From Ferrovum sp. PN-J185 (GTDB lineage Bacteria; Pseudomonadota; Gammaproteobacteria; Burkholderiales; Ferrovaceae): a DNA stretch of 64,000 nt. The number at the start of each line of letters is the position of its first letter. Position 1 is the stretch's first letter. The translations under genes were made by a program, and so were the position numbers. This document shows, piece after piece, positions 1 through 7,590 of this stretch. Location: NCBI RefSeq assembly GCF_001581925.1, contig NZ_LQZA01000004.1, positions 81,764 through 145,763 on the forward strand, written 5' to 3'. The notes under the pieces are model-generated. The model made no database searches, was not told where the DNA came from, and saw only the letters and a list, made by a program, of their open reading frames with translations.

Positions 1-663
1 GCTAACTAACCTATACAGATACTCCTCGCCAACGCCTTTTGAAAATAAATCATCAATTCGATTGTTAACAGTCTCTAATAGCCGGTAACATTTATTTAAT
101 GTAGTCTTCTCAAAATATGTAATACCGATAGCTGCAAGAATTGCAATTCCAGATCCAATAAATGCAGAAGTTACTTCATGCAAAAGTAACTCAAGGGTTT
201 TATCAGGCTCTACAGGATTAAATTGAAATAGACCCCAGACGAGACCGCTAAAAGTTCCAATAATTCCAATACCAGTCAATATGCCTGGTAAGTGCCTAAA
301 AAAATCAGCATCAATTTGAGTATCTACCACCGACTCTTTAGAAAAATAAAGCTCCGAAGTGGCCGTAGCTCTCATTGATATTGGCTCGCCATCTGGTGCC
401 CTCACTAAATGCAGAGTATCTTCATACTCAGCCCATAAATGCCTAAATGGCTCTACAGAAAATATGGGTTTTAAATTAGCTATATCCAATATTTGAATAT
501 TTTCTTTTTTATACTTTTGGAGTCCATCAGCAATCTTGACTAGTTCCAACTGAAGTTTTTTTGCTGGATTTTGATACTGAGTAATAAAGCGGGATAGTAG
601 AAAACCAATAACCGCTAAAACTGGCGCCAAAATTAGCCAATTTAAATTTCCTAAAAAACTCAT
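1..663 (-). CDS. ZorA-like MotA/TolQ/ExbB proton-channel protein, N-terminal part (cut by window edge)
   Basis: The reading frame is open from an ATG at 663 to the window edge, giving the first 221 residues. A hydrophobic segment lies at residues 8-26, a cytoplasmic-looking stretch follows, and two further membrane segments lie near residues 130-155 and 170-190. The HLPGILTGIGIIGTFSGL stretch is typical of the MotA/TolQ/ExbB fold and closely resembles ZorA of the Zorya anti-phage system. If this is Zorya, ZorA would form an inner-membrane ion-driven motor with ZorB, whose gene should lie beyond the left edge. The partner genes are not visible, so the defence role is inferred; an ordinary TolQ/ExbB relative is the alternative. 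Confidence 0.62.
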   Translation of the reverse strand, partial: MSFLGNLNWLILAPVLAVIGFLLSRFITQYQNPAKKLQLELVKIADGLQKYKKENIQILDIANLKPIFSVEPFRHLWAEYEDTLHLVRAPDGEPISMRATATSELYFSKESVVDTQIDADFFRHLPGILTGIGIIGTFSGLVWGLFQFNPVEPDKTLELLLHEVTSAFIGSGIAILAAIGITYFEKTTLNKCYRLLETVNNRIDDLFSKGVGEEYLYRLVS

Positions 664-808
664 TTTTTACTTCTTTCTTTTGTGTTTTTATCTAGTATAA
701 CACAGTTACACCTTAATTATTCTATTTTATATAGGTAATTTATCTAAGGGGCTCAAACTATGAGCTTTATCTCGACCATACTGCATTCATACATGACGCC
801 GAAAGGAA

Positions 809-1282
809 ATGATGACTGCACAGGTTTCAGAAAAGCTAATCTATGGAGGAAAGGAAATTCCCTTATTTACCAATCCGCTTTCCCTATACTTGAAGCAAAC
901 CAGAATTTCTTTTGAATCCCCGCATACGGCCAATTGGCGAGGCTACGTTGGAACATGGCAAATCATCGAATCCGATGGAGTTGAGCGTCTTTACCTGGTT
1001 AAGCTTTCAGCCCATAAGACTTATGAAGAAATCATTGGGCTCTCGGATGTCTTCCCTGGCTACGACAAAGTCTTTGCCCACTGGTTTACGGGCGAGTTAC
1101 GCTGCCCTCAAGGTGCCCAACTGAAATATAGGCATATGGGGTATGGAAGTATTTATGAATACGACTTATTGATGGAATTCAAACAAGGGGTCCTTGTAGC
1201 CAAGCATGCCAAATATAATAAAGCTCCAGATGAATCCATTGATATCGATAAGATCCCAAGCTTTTTAAGGAAGCAGCAATGA
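809..1282 (+). CDS. hypothetical protein, 157 aa
   Basis: I do not recognise this gene. It encodes a soluble, aromatic-rich protein with no signal peptide or membrane segment. Two ATG codons stand in tandem (809 and 812). An AAAGGA ribosome site at 802-807 sits too close to the first and better suits 812, so the true protein may be one residue shorter. Its stop overlaps the start of the next gene by four bases, so the two are probably translated together. It is divergent from the ZorA-like gene across a 145-bp spacer, but any functional link to that gene is speculation. Confidence 0.6.
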   Translation: MMTAQVSEKLIYGGKEIPLFTNPLSLYLKQTRISFESPHTANWRGYVGTWQIIESDGVERLYLVKLSAHKTYEEIIGLSDVFPGYDKVFAHWFTGELRCPQGAQLKYRHMGYGSIYEYDLLMEFKQGVLVAKHAKYNKAPDESIDIDKIPSFLRKQQ

Positions 1283-1884
1283 TTGAGGCCCTAGCAGCAT
1301 GGCGCCCAAGCACATGGGTTGATTACCTTCTTCTATATATGCTGTCAGGCGCCTCTATGATCGCCTTTCTACTTGTGAAGATCCTGTTAGACACGCCCTC
1401 AGGCTTTGCAAAGAGCCTTGTTCGAATTATTGGCAAAGAGGAAACTTGGCTAGATAAAATTAAAGAGGCAGTTGCATTTAGCTTCGGAATGACTTGCGTA
1501 CTGGTTGGTTGGCCGGGATTCTTGGTTTGGCTTGTTAAAGATAAGCTTGATGAGGCTGCTCGACAAAAACGTTATGACGAGCCTGAATTTAATTGCCTTC
1601 ACGAGCATCTAATCGATAAAGCTAATCAGGTTGAAGCTGAAGCAAGCAGCTACGTGATTGATCCGCTTGGAACAGTACCAGCAATCCCATTTGGGCATCT
1701 TAATAAAGCTTGGGCAAATTTCTTAGCTGACATACTTGATGAGCGGGATGAGATGTGGTCTTTCTTCATTCCCAAGGGAAGTAAGCATGGGAAATACCGC
1801 ATTACTGCAACCAGCGATATCAAAGGTTACGCAAGGGTCCGCAATGGCAAGGTTTTAGGCGAATTCATAACCGAATCGGACTAG
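1279..1884 (+). CDS. hypothetical membrane protein, 201 aa
   Basis: The start codon overlaps the stop of the preceding gene (ATGA), which indicates translational coupling. Hydrophobic segments at about residues 14-38 and 66-87 suggest two transmembrane helices, followed by a soluble, charged C-terminal part of roughly 110 residues. I recognise no catalytic motif. With its upstream partner it forms a two-gene unit ending before a hairpin at 2073-2096. The pairing of a soluble protein with a small membrane protein is seen in many accessory modules, but no function can be assigned from sequence alone. Confidence 0.6.
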   Translation: MIEALAAWRPSTWVDYLLLYMLSGASMIAFLLVKILLDTPSGFAKSLVRIIGKEETWLDKIKEAVAFSFGMTCVLVGWPGFLVWLVKDKLDEAARQKRYDEPEFNCLHEHLIDKANQVEAEASSYVIDPLGTVPAIPFGHLNKAWANFLADILDERDEMWSFFIPKGSKHGKYRITATSDIKGYARVRNGKVLGEFITESD

Positions 1885-2072
1885 CTCATCATTTGAGCTT
1901 TAAGCTTGTTTTAATAACTCTATTGCATGTATTTGTTGTGGTTGCAGGGATAAGGTATGAGTACCCTAAGACCAGAAGACAGAGTCTTTTCATGAAAAAA
2001 CCATACCAGTTTGTGCGCTCTTTTTATACCCATATCCTTGGGGACTCCTTTCAGGGTGCGAGCAAGCGGACG

Positions 2073-2096
2073 GCCGGGAAAGACCGGCTGTTTTTT
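2073..2096 (+). terminator. Rho-independent terminator-like hairpin
   Basis: GCCGG at 2073-2077 pairs with CCGGC at 2084-2088 around a six-base loop. TG and six T residues follow on the plus strand. It would end transcription of the two-gene unit at 809-1884. It lies just before the 3' end of the gene on the opposite strand. Confidence 0.55.
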
Positions 2097-2097
2097 A

Positions 2098-2349
2098 CTA
2101 CCGATTAGTTAAAACAACATCACCAAGGAGCATTCCACCGCGCCCAATTTCATCCTCGCGATAAATGGCAATACATCGATTCAAACGGACAGACTTCACC
2201 AACTCTTCATCATCCTCACATAGATGAACCTCTTTTTGGCAAACGTCACAGAAACTTATCTTTTCATCATCCGTAGGCGTTAACTCACTCCACTGTGCCG
2301 TACATTTAAATGCAAATACGCAATTACGTATAGTTAACCCATCATTCAT
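2098..2349 (-). CDS. small cysteine-rich (zinc-ribbon-like) hypothetical protein, 83 aa
   Basis: The protein carries a CDVC pair at about residues 34-37 and further Cys/His residues (FKC near residue 16, EVHLC near 44 and RC near 59), consistent with a metal-binding fold. I recall similar small proteins with FC-x2-C-x2-EVH-x-C and LNRCIAI motifs annotated only as hypothetical. It is the most distal gene of a leftward group with the two genes upstream, separated from them by 26 bp. No function is assigned. Confidence 0.55.
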   Translation of the reverse strand: MNDGLTIRNCVFAFKCTAQWSELTPTDDEKISFCDVCQKEVHLCEDDEELVKSVRLNRCIAIYREDEIGRGGMLLGDVVLTNR

Positions 2350-2375
2350 TTTTCATTCCTTTTTGCAAAATTACA

Positions 2376-2816
2376 TTACAAATAAGCAGACAGCTGGGGC
2401 AATCTGCCGCTTTCAATCTGCCGATACTCAAAGTATTCATATCCAATCTCATCCTCAAAATTATTGCCAATAATGTTGATGCAACTTTTCGTCAGTGGGA
2501 CTGAATTACCTGTTTGCTTATCTACGCCGTGATCACCATGAATAATGATTTTTGGCAGTACAAAGCCCTTGTGACGATAGGTTCCTGACGTTATCTTTGG
2601 TAGCTTAAGCATCTGGTTAATCCCAATAAAAAGGAGTAATTCAAAAAAAGTGTTGTCTTTATCATCGGACTTAATTGATAGGTAACTTATCCAGGATTTA
2701 AATTTCCTTATTATAGCAGTCTCTATAGATACATCCCAGTTGTACGCGTAATTTTCGACCGAGATTTCCTCATCATGGGCAATGGGACCTCCAAAAAGTA
2801 ATTCAATCTTTGCCAT
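2376..2816 (-). CDS. hypothetical protein, about 146 aa
   Basis: I do not recognise this protein. A GTG at 2831 directly abuts the stop of the upstream gene. The ATG at 2816 begins MAKIELLFGG and has a GTAGGTGG ribosome-site-like stretch about eleven bases upstream, so I chose 2816. No membrane segment or signal peptide is evident. The middle of the protein contains PKIIIHGDHGVDKQTG, possibly a loop of an enzyme or binding fold, but no family is assigned. It is probably co-transcribed with the DUF3857/transglutaminase-like gene. Confidence 0.5.
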   Translation of the reverse strand: MAKIELLFGGPIAHDEEISVENYAYNWDVSIETAIIRKFKSWISYLSIKSDDKDNTFFELLLFIGINQMLKLPKITSGTYRHKGFVLPKIIIHGDHGVDKQTGNSVPLTKSCINIIGNNFEDEIGYEYFEYRQIESGRLPQLSAYL

Positions 2817-2831
2817 GATTAATAAAACCAC

Positions 2832-4739
2832 CTACTCATAAAAAACCTGTGCTCGCATATCTTTTATGAAAACTTGGTAAAAGTCTTTCCATTTCTGCAG
2901 CTCTTCAGGCGGACATACGGCACCAGGTCGCTGCACTTTCAAAACCCTTGTTACTGAGACAACATTTTTGGATTCTTCATAAGTTGACTCATACTCTATG
3001 CCGCCCTTCTTATAGCTCGTATTTGGCGGGATTCGCGTTACCTTGGCATTGCTTGGGAATCCAATCTTGTAGCTCTCCCCTATCCACTTAGTGGCACATG
3101 TATATGGCACGGTGAATTTCTCTGGAGGCCTGTCATTTGCAATGAGCGCCAGCTCACCGGGCGCGAGGCCTACAGGTATAGCTATAGCTCCTGGACCAGG
3201 TACATTAGCAATAGCATCCAAAATGAACTCTGTATTGGTAGTAAAGGGTTCATTTAAGTCATATACGTAGCTGGTTGTAATCTTTCCTTCACCAGTCTGC
3301 CTAAATTTAGCGAGGTCACTTCTGACGAGCTTTTCTGAAAGCGTAGTTTCCGCGCCTTCATATCTATACCTCGCATTAATTTCAGCGCCGCCAAAATACA
3401 TGGTGTGCGTTTTACCTTTAATCCGGCCGTCCTTCTCTATTTGCATAGTAATTCCGGTAATGATTTTGCTATCTTCTTTTTTTGGCTTAGGTGTATGACC
3501 CACTTTTGCAAGCTTAGTTAATAAGGTCGGCTTATCTACCTCGCTTGATGGCAGAGTACCAAATGGTGCCATCTCCGCAGTGGAGTCTAAATACAGGTTC
3601 CAACCTGGTATATAAGTAATGACATGATTAAACGGCCCGATAACAGGATATTTGGGAAGCGTGTAGGCTACGCCTGAGTTAATTAAAGCGCTACTTGAGT
3701 CAATTCCCTTGGCTGCTAATAAAGCTATCAAAAGGGCATTGTGGTCTTTGCAGTCACCATAGCGGTTTTTCAGGATACTTGTAGCATCATGGGGCACGAT
3801 ACCTCCGTCCCCAAGGTAAATAGCTACGTAACGGATGTTTCGAGATACCCAGTTATAAAGCGCTCGAGCCTGCTCCTTCTTTAGGTTCAGCGTCTTATCT
3901 GCAGCCACCTTCTTATCCACATCTTTAGTAATTTCATCAGCCATCTTCTGAATATCAGGAGTCACCAATGAATTATCTGCAATGCGAGCCTCATAGGATT
4001 TAGCAAAGTCTTCCTGGCTAGAAAAGGTTGAGATATAGATGTGAGGGGAAAAATCACTGCTAGCCACCTGAAGCTGCTCCTTCTTTTTCATCTTCAGGTT
4101 TTGATAGGTATAGCTCACATGGCGTACACCATCTATTACCTCATCCCTGGTTTGCTTAACGTCTTTGATATCGCTATAGAGCTTTAGATCTTCGGGATAA
4201 TTTAAGTTGTACTCATAAGACAATACCTCTGCATTCGGAGAAAACGTCAGGCGCGTATAAAAGTATCCTGGCAATAGAGGCTTAAAGGTTGTGAGCTTAG
4301 TTTTGTAATAGGTCTTAGAACCAGGGGTTACCTTTGGAAAGATGATTATCTTGTGCTTCTGGTCAGAGAACATTGCTGCCCCAGTGCTGTTGTCATCCTC
4401 TACTGTGCGTATGGCATTGGCTGCTACCGGGATTTTTTCTCCCTTAGGGGTAATTGTGTAGGCTTCAAGCACTTCTAACTTGGATAGCGTGGAGTTATAT
4501 GGCAAGTCCGCCTGTGACTCGGAGTCAACCACTAGCTGTGACTTCACCAAGGTAGTGAGTTCATCAATCTCTACTACCGTGCCATCTGCCTGAATAGTTT
4601 CTGTGATGACGGCTCTTTCAACCGCAGAGAGTGATTCAAGCTCGCCTCTCCCTGCACTACTAATACCTACGTTGGCTAGCAATAAAAACGCTAAAAGTAT
4701 TGCCCCAAGGCTACTGATTGATTGAAGTGCAAATTTCAT
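2832..4739 (-). CDS. DUF3857 / transglutaminase-like secreted protein, 635 aa
   Basis: An N-terminal signal peptide or membrane anchor (about residues 1-29) is followed by a DUF3857-type beta domain and then a transglutaminase-like cysteine-protease fold. The expected triad is visible: Cys330 in NRYGDCKDHNAL, His372 in PFNHVITYI and Asp385 in LYLDSTAE. A C-terminal beta-rich domain (about 430-635) completes the usual layout. Members of this family act in the periplasm or at the cell surface. The substrate is unknown, and protease, transglutaminase or scaffold activity are all possible. The start lies seven bases after the stop of a small upstream gene. Confidence 0.8.
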   Translation of the reverse strand: MKFALQSISSLGAILLAFLLLANVGISSAGRGELESLSAVERAVITETIQADGTVVEIDELTTLVKSQLVVDSESQADLPYNSTLSKLEVLEAYTITPKGEKIPVAANAIRTVEDDNSTGAAMFSDQKHKIIIFPKVTPGSKTYYKTKLTTFKPLLPGYFYTRLTFSPNAEVLSYEYNLNYPEDLKLYSDIKDVKQTRDEVIDGVRHVSYTYQNLKMKKKEQLQVASSDFSPHIYISTFSSQEDFAKSYEARIADNSLVTPDIQKMADEITKDVDKKVAADKTLNLKKEQARALYNWVSRNIRYVAIYLGDGGIVPHDATSILKNRYGDCKDHNALLIALLAAKGIDSSSALINSGVAYTLPKYPVIGPFNHVITYIPGWNLYLDSTAEMAPFGTLPSSEVDKPTLLTKLAKVGHTPKPKKEDSKIITGITMQIEKDGRIKGKTHTMYFGGAEINARYRYEGAETTLSEKLVRSDLAKFRQTGEGKITTSYVYDLNEPFTTNTEFILDAIANVPGPGAIAIPVGLAPGELALIANDRPPEKFTVPYTCATKWIGESYKIGFPSNAKVTRIPPNTSYKKGGIEYESTYEESKNVVSVTRVLKVQRPGAVCPPEELQKWKDFYQVFIKDMRAQVFYE

Positions 4740-4745
4740 AATTTC

Positions 4746-5081
4746 TCAACGTCTTACATACGAACGTATGTAAGCCTTTCTTTTGTTAACTTCACTCGTA
4801 AACACAATTCCCGCCTGGTCGTGAACCGTTGCTAATGGCTCTTGTAAGAGAGCCTTGTCTGGAAGGTATGGATTGCCACTTGAATCCCTCAGTCTAAATT
4901 TAGGTAAGCCCAAGATCTTCGCTGTATCCACAAATGCTGCTACAGCCAATGGCGTACTCAGTGAGACAGCCGATTTGCCGCTAGGCGATACCTGCAAAGG
5001 GATGATAGTAATAAGTACCAAAGCACTAGTAAGCATTCGTTCTTTATGAAATTTGTTAGATATTTCATTTTCTTGAGCCAC
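4746..5081 (-). CDS. hypothetical small protein, 111 aa or shorter
   Basis: The frame opens with a GTG at 5081. An internal ATG at residue 16 begins MLTSALVLITIIPLQV, which resembles a signal peptide or membrane anchor, so the real protein may be about 96 aa and exported. It ends seven bases before the DUF3857 gene and shares its orientation, as in an operon. I recognise no domain. Coding status is moderately supported by position and by the hydrophobic start only. Confidence 0.4.
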   Translation of the reverse strand: MAQENEISNKFHKERMLTSALVLITIIPLQVSPSGKSAVSLSTPLAVAAFVDTAKILGLPKFRLRDSSGNPYLPDKALLQEPLATVHDQAGIVFTSEVNKRKAYIRSYVRR

Positions 5082-5145
5082 TAGCTCATTGGGTGAGCCT
5101 TATTACTTTTAATCTAACCCCATCAAGACTTATTTGGAGGTAAAC

Positions 5146-5460
5146 ATGAAATATCTAATCACTCTATTTTTAATAGCCCAAGCCGCTCTAACGGCGCGGG
5201 GAGCACTGGCTCAGGCTATCTATGGACCAACTGGGTATTACCTCGGCTATAGCCAAACAGCACCAAGCGGTGTCACCAATGTTTACAACGCCACCGGTCA
5301 GAACGTTCAGTCATTTCAAACCGATAACGGGCAGACCAGTTTTTATAGTCCTCAGGGCGCATATCAAGGCACTTCAACCACACCTGTTTATGGTGCGCCA
5401 AACACTTCTATCAATACGCCGCGCCAAGCACCTCAAGCGCCTTCTGCGAAAGGTTGGTAA
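5146..5460 (+). CDS. small secreted Ser/Thr/Gln-rich protein, 104 aa
   Basis: The ATG at 5146 follows a strong GGAGG ribosome site at 5136-5140. An upstream in-frame TTG overlaps that site and is rejected as the start. Residues 1-22 form a classic signal peptide ending in ALAQA. The mature part is rich in Ser, Thr, Gln, Tyr and Gly. Its segment GYYLGYSQTAPSGVTNVYN resembles GNRIGYETQSPTGVTNIFD in the protein encoded at 5666, so the two are probably paralogues. It is predicted to be periplasmic or extracellular, with unknown function. Confidence 0.65.
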   Translation: MKYLITLFLIAQAALTARGALAQAIYGPTGYYLGYSQTAPSGVTNVYNATGQNVQSFQTDNGQTSFYSPQGAYQGTSTTPVYGAPNTSINTPRQAPQAPSAKGW

Positions 5461-5463
5461 AAA

Positions 5464-5655
5464 ATGAAAAGGCTAGTCATTGCTGCGATGTTAATTAGCA
5501 TGGCCATTCCTGTTTTTGCACGTACTGATGGCGGCGGCAAGAATAGCTCGCAAAAATATAGCAATCCTAGTGGGCATGAGAATTGCTACTACTGCTGGAA
5601 AGATTTGAACACCAACTACACGCCGTCCCGCCACAAATATGCCAAAAAATCTTAA
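5464..5655 (+). CDS. small secreted protein with a CYYC motif, 63 aa
   Basis: A signal peptide covers about residues 1-19 (MKRLVIAAMLISMAIPVFA). The mature part is only about 44 residues, polar and basic at its end, with a single C-x2-C pair (CYYCWKD) that could bind metal or form a disulfide. The start lies three bases after the preceding stop, so the genes form one transcription unit. No family is recognised. Confidence 0.55.
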   Translation: MKRLVIAAMLISMAIPVFARTDGGGKNSSQKYSNPSGHENCYYCWKDLNTNYTPSRHKYAKKS

Positions 5656-5665
5656 GGAGATCTAA

Positions 5666-5974
5666 ATGAAGCGATTACTTGTTACAGGCGCCCTTCTAAT
5701 TTCTAGCCTCAGCTACGCCCAAGTGACTAGCTGGGATAACTCACCCTTAAATTACAACAACAGCCCCCTTAACTACAACAACTCTTCTTTGAATTACAGC
5801 AATTCACCATTGAACTATCAAAACAGCCCCCTTAACTACAACTCAACCAATGGGGTTTATGACAACAATGGAAATCGAATTGGTTACGAAACTCAGTCGC
5901 CCACTGGCGTGACTAACATTTTTGATAACAATGGCAATCGAATTGGTTATTCGCCAACAGGATCAAGGCAATGA
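5666..5974 (+). CDS. secreted NSPLNYN-repeat protein, 102 aa
   Basis: A signal peptide at about residues 1-18 is followed by five tandem seven-residue units of the type N-S-P-L-N-Y-N. Two copies of a Y/F-D-N-N-G-N-R-I-G-Y unit follow, separated by a spacer. A GGAG site precedes the ATG. The short, regular, Asn/Tyr-rich repeats suggest a surface or matrix protein, possibly with stacked beta structure, but no function is known to me. Its stop overlaps the start of the next gene by four bases. Confidence 0.65.
   Translation: MKRLLVTGALLISSLSYAQVTSWDNSPLNYNNSPLNYNNSSLNYSNSPLNYQNSPLNYNSTNGVYDNNGNRIGYETQSPTGVTNIFDNNGNRIGYSPTGSRQ
5738..5842 (+). repeat. five tandem 21-bp coding repeats
   Basis: Five consecutive in-frame 21-bp units encode NSPLNYN, NSPLNYN, NSSLNYS, NSPLNYQ and NSPLNYN. 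Units two and five are identical at the DNA level while the others carry silent and missense changes. This suggests slippage or unequal exchange followed by drift. Confidence 0.9.
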
Positions 5975-6171
5975 AGACTTTTGAATACGAATTAGTAAAA
6001 ATGGAGCCTGTAGAAACAGACTGCGATACCGCACAAGAGATTCTTAATGATCGAGGATCAGATGGCTATCGTTTTATCGGCATTCAAAAGTTGTGGGCCA
6101 GAGATAGCGAGTACAACGCAATCCAACGTAATTTTTTAGTTCTTGAAAAAGAAATTGAAGACGAGCTTTAG
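5971..6171 (+). CDS. small hypothetical protein (DUF4177-like), 66 aa
   Basis: The start overlaps the preceding stop (ATGA), implying translational coupling to the repeat protein. The layout (FEYELVKMEP, then LNDRGSDGYRFIG and a beta strand ending NFLVLEKE) resembles the very small DUF4177-type proteins, whose role is unknown. It has no signal peptide, so unlike its neighbours it should stay in the cytoplasm. Family assignment is tentative. Confidence 0.5.
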   Translation: MKTFEYELVKMEPVETDCDTAQEILNDRGSDGYRFIGIQKLWARDSEYNAIQRNFLVLEKEIEDEL

Positions 6172-6172
6172 G

Positions 6173-6364
6173 ATGTCCCATAGCCCCTCCAAAGAAAAAC
6201 TATTATTTTTAGATTTTGATGGGGTTTTGCATCCAACTCACTTTGCGGGCGAATCTCCATTCTCACGCGCAGCTCTTTTGGAAGAATCTTTTGCCTTACT
6301 ATCACCCAAGATTGTGATTTCATCTAGCTGGCGCTTTACACACAATCTTGAAAAACTACAAAAG
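6173..6364 (+). pseudogene. HAD-like hydrolase gene, truncated by IS insertion
   Basis: The ATG at 6173 follows the previous stop at once. The 64 remaining codons encode a HAD motif I (LLFLDFDGVLHP) and a motif II-like ISSSWRF, a pattern I associate with small HAD domains of the Swiss Army Knife RNA-repair type. The coding sequence is cut at 6364 by the left end of the IS element, and the rest of the HAD fold is gone. By chance the frame stays open into the IS and continues in frame through orfA to 6703, giving a chimeric reading frame. Confidence 0.7.
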
Positions 6365-6421
6365 TGGCATTCCCCCAATCTAGTAGACATGTATTATTAT
6401 CAACTAAGAAAGGGGAAAATC

Positions 6422-6703
6422 ATGAAACGAACTCACTACTCGGCTGAGTTTAAGGCTGAAGCGGTAAAGCAAGTTGTTGAAAAAGGTCATTCTGTTGTTG
6501 ATGTGGCCAAACGCTTAGGTTTTGGCGAAGGACTTTTATATCACTGGGTCAGGTTGAGTAGACTACCTCAAGAGCCGGTGCTTGACGACATGAAATCTAT
6601 TCGTGAGGAAAACGCCAGGCTCAGAGCTGAATTAAAGCGAACGACTGAGGAGCGCGATATTTTAAAAAAGGCAACGGCGTACTTTGCAAAGCAGCAAGGG
6701 TGA
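6422..6703 (+). CDS. IS3-family transposase OrfA, 93 aa
   Basis: OrfA is a helix-turn-helix DNA-binding subunit. THYSAEFKAEAVKQVVE and the VVDVAKRLGFGEGLLYHWV helix-turn-helix (about residues 20-40) are typical. A C-terminal leucine-zipper-like coiled coil (EENARLRAELKRTTEERDILKKA) follows. An AAAAAAG run at 6664-6670 is a plausible programmed -1 frameshift site for making the OrfAB transposase. OrfB also has a GTG at 6700 overlapping the OrfA stop. Confidence 0.9.
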   Translation: MKRTHYSAEFKAEAVKQVVEKGHSVVDVAKRLGFGEGLLYHWVRLSRLPQEPVLDDMKSIREENARLRAELKRTTEERDILKKATAYFAKQQG

Positions 6704-7561
6704 AGTACGCTTTTATTCAAGCACACCGAGGTGAGTTTAGGTTGCTGAGCATGTGTCGCATTCTGAAGGTGCATAGAAGCGGTTTCTATGCTTGGCTCAA
6801 GAAGCCTTTGTCGCCAAGGTCTGTAGCTAATGAGTCGTTGTCTCGACAAATTCGACATTTTTATGATTTAAGTAACGGCATTTATGGGAGTCCAAGGATT
6901 TATACCGATTTGAAAGAGGCAGGAATTCATTGCGGTGAAAATCGCATAGCACGCCTCATGAAAGTAGCGCAAATCAAGTCAGTGCGGGGATACAAACGTC
7001 CACGATATAAAGTAGGAAGGCCCTTCACAGGTTGCTCCCAATAAGTTGCAGCGACAATTCACATATGATCATCCCGATCAAGCTTGGGTGACGGATATTA
7101 CATATATTCGAACCTATGAAGGGTGGCTGTATTTGACTGTAGTGATTGATCTTTACTCTAGGGCTGTGATTGGCTGGAGCATGAGAAACAGCTTGGAGAC
7201 CAAAATTGTTTTAGATGCATTAACAATGGCTAAATGGAGACGAAAACCCAAAGGAGAAATCATCATTCATTCCGATCAGGGCAGCCAGTTTGGCAGCGAT
7301 GAGTTTAATCGCTGGTGCAAAGACAATCAATTAAGCCCCAGCATGAGTCGAAGAGGAAATTGTTGGGATAATGCGGTTGCAGAATCATTTTTTAGTAGCT
7401 TAAAAAGTGAGCTGATCAAGCGAAGGATATATCCAACAAGATCAGAGGCGAAGTCGGAAATATTTGACTATATAGAAGGCTTTTACAATCGAACGAGACG
7501 CCACAAACATCTCATGCAATTGAGTCCTATGGAGTTTGAAAAACGTCAAACTGCGTTATGA
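6700..7561 (+). pseudogene. IS3-family transposase orfB, frameshifted
   Basis: The DDE transposase domain is split. The first part ends at a stop at 7042-7044 after GRPFTGCSQ. The second continues in another frame as VAPNKLQRQFTYDHPDQAWVTD. Reading CACAGGTTGCTCCC with one G fewer restores a continuous protein, so a one-base insertion near 7029-7031 is the simplest cause. The catalytic residues are all present: Asp in WVTDITYI, Asp in IHSDQGSQF and Glu in NAVAESFFSSL. The element is therefore probably immobile on its own, unless this frameshift is recoded. Confidence 0.85.
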
Positions 7562-7590
7562 AGTATGTCTACAAAATTGGGGGAATGCCA

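Larger units (their letters stand above)
6365..7590 (+). mobile_element. IS3-family insertion sequence, 1226 bp
   Basis: Terminal inverted repeats begin TGGCATTCCCCCAAT at 6365 and end with the complement at 7590, matching at about 24 of 26 positions. Inside are orfA and orfB in the usual IS3 arrangement. The flanks (AAG on the left, CAC on the right) show no target-site duplication. The two sides belong to unrelated disrupted genes: a HAD-like gene and a tRNA intron. This points to recombination between IS copies or an IS-mediated deletion rather than a simple insertion. Confidence 0.85.

Noticed and set aside
1893-2108. 71-aa open frame starting at TTG
   Set aside because: No ribosome site, weak start codon, runs through a terminator hairpin and overlaps the opposite gene; a hydrophobic start alone is not enough.
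5738-5842. CRISPR-like tandem repeats
   Set aside because: Repeats are contiguous, in frame and without spacers; they encode a peptide repeat.
6173-6703. HAD-transposase fusion protein as a real gene
   Set aside because: The frame is continuous only because the IS landed in phase; the HAD fold is incomplete and orfA has its own start.
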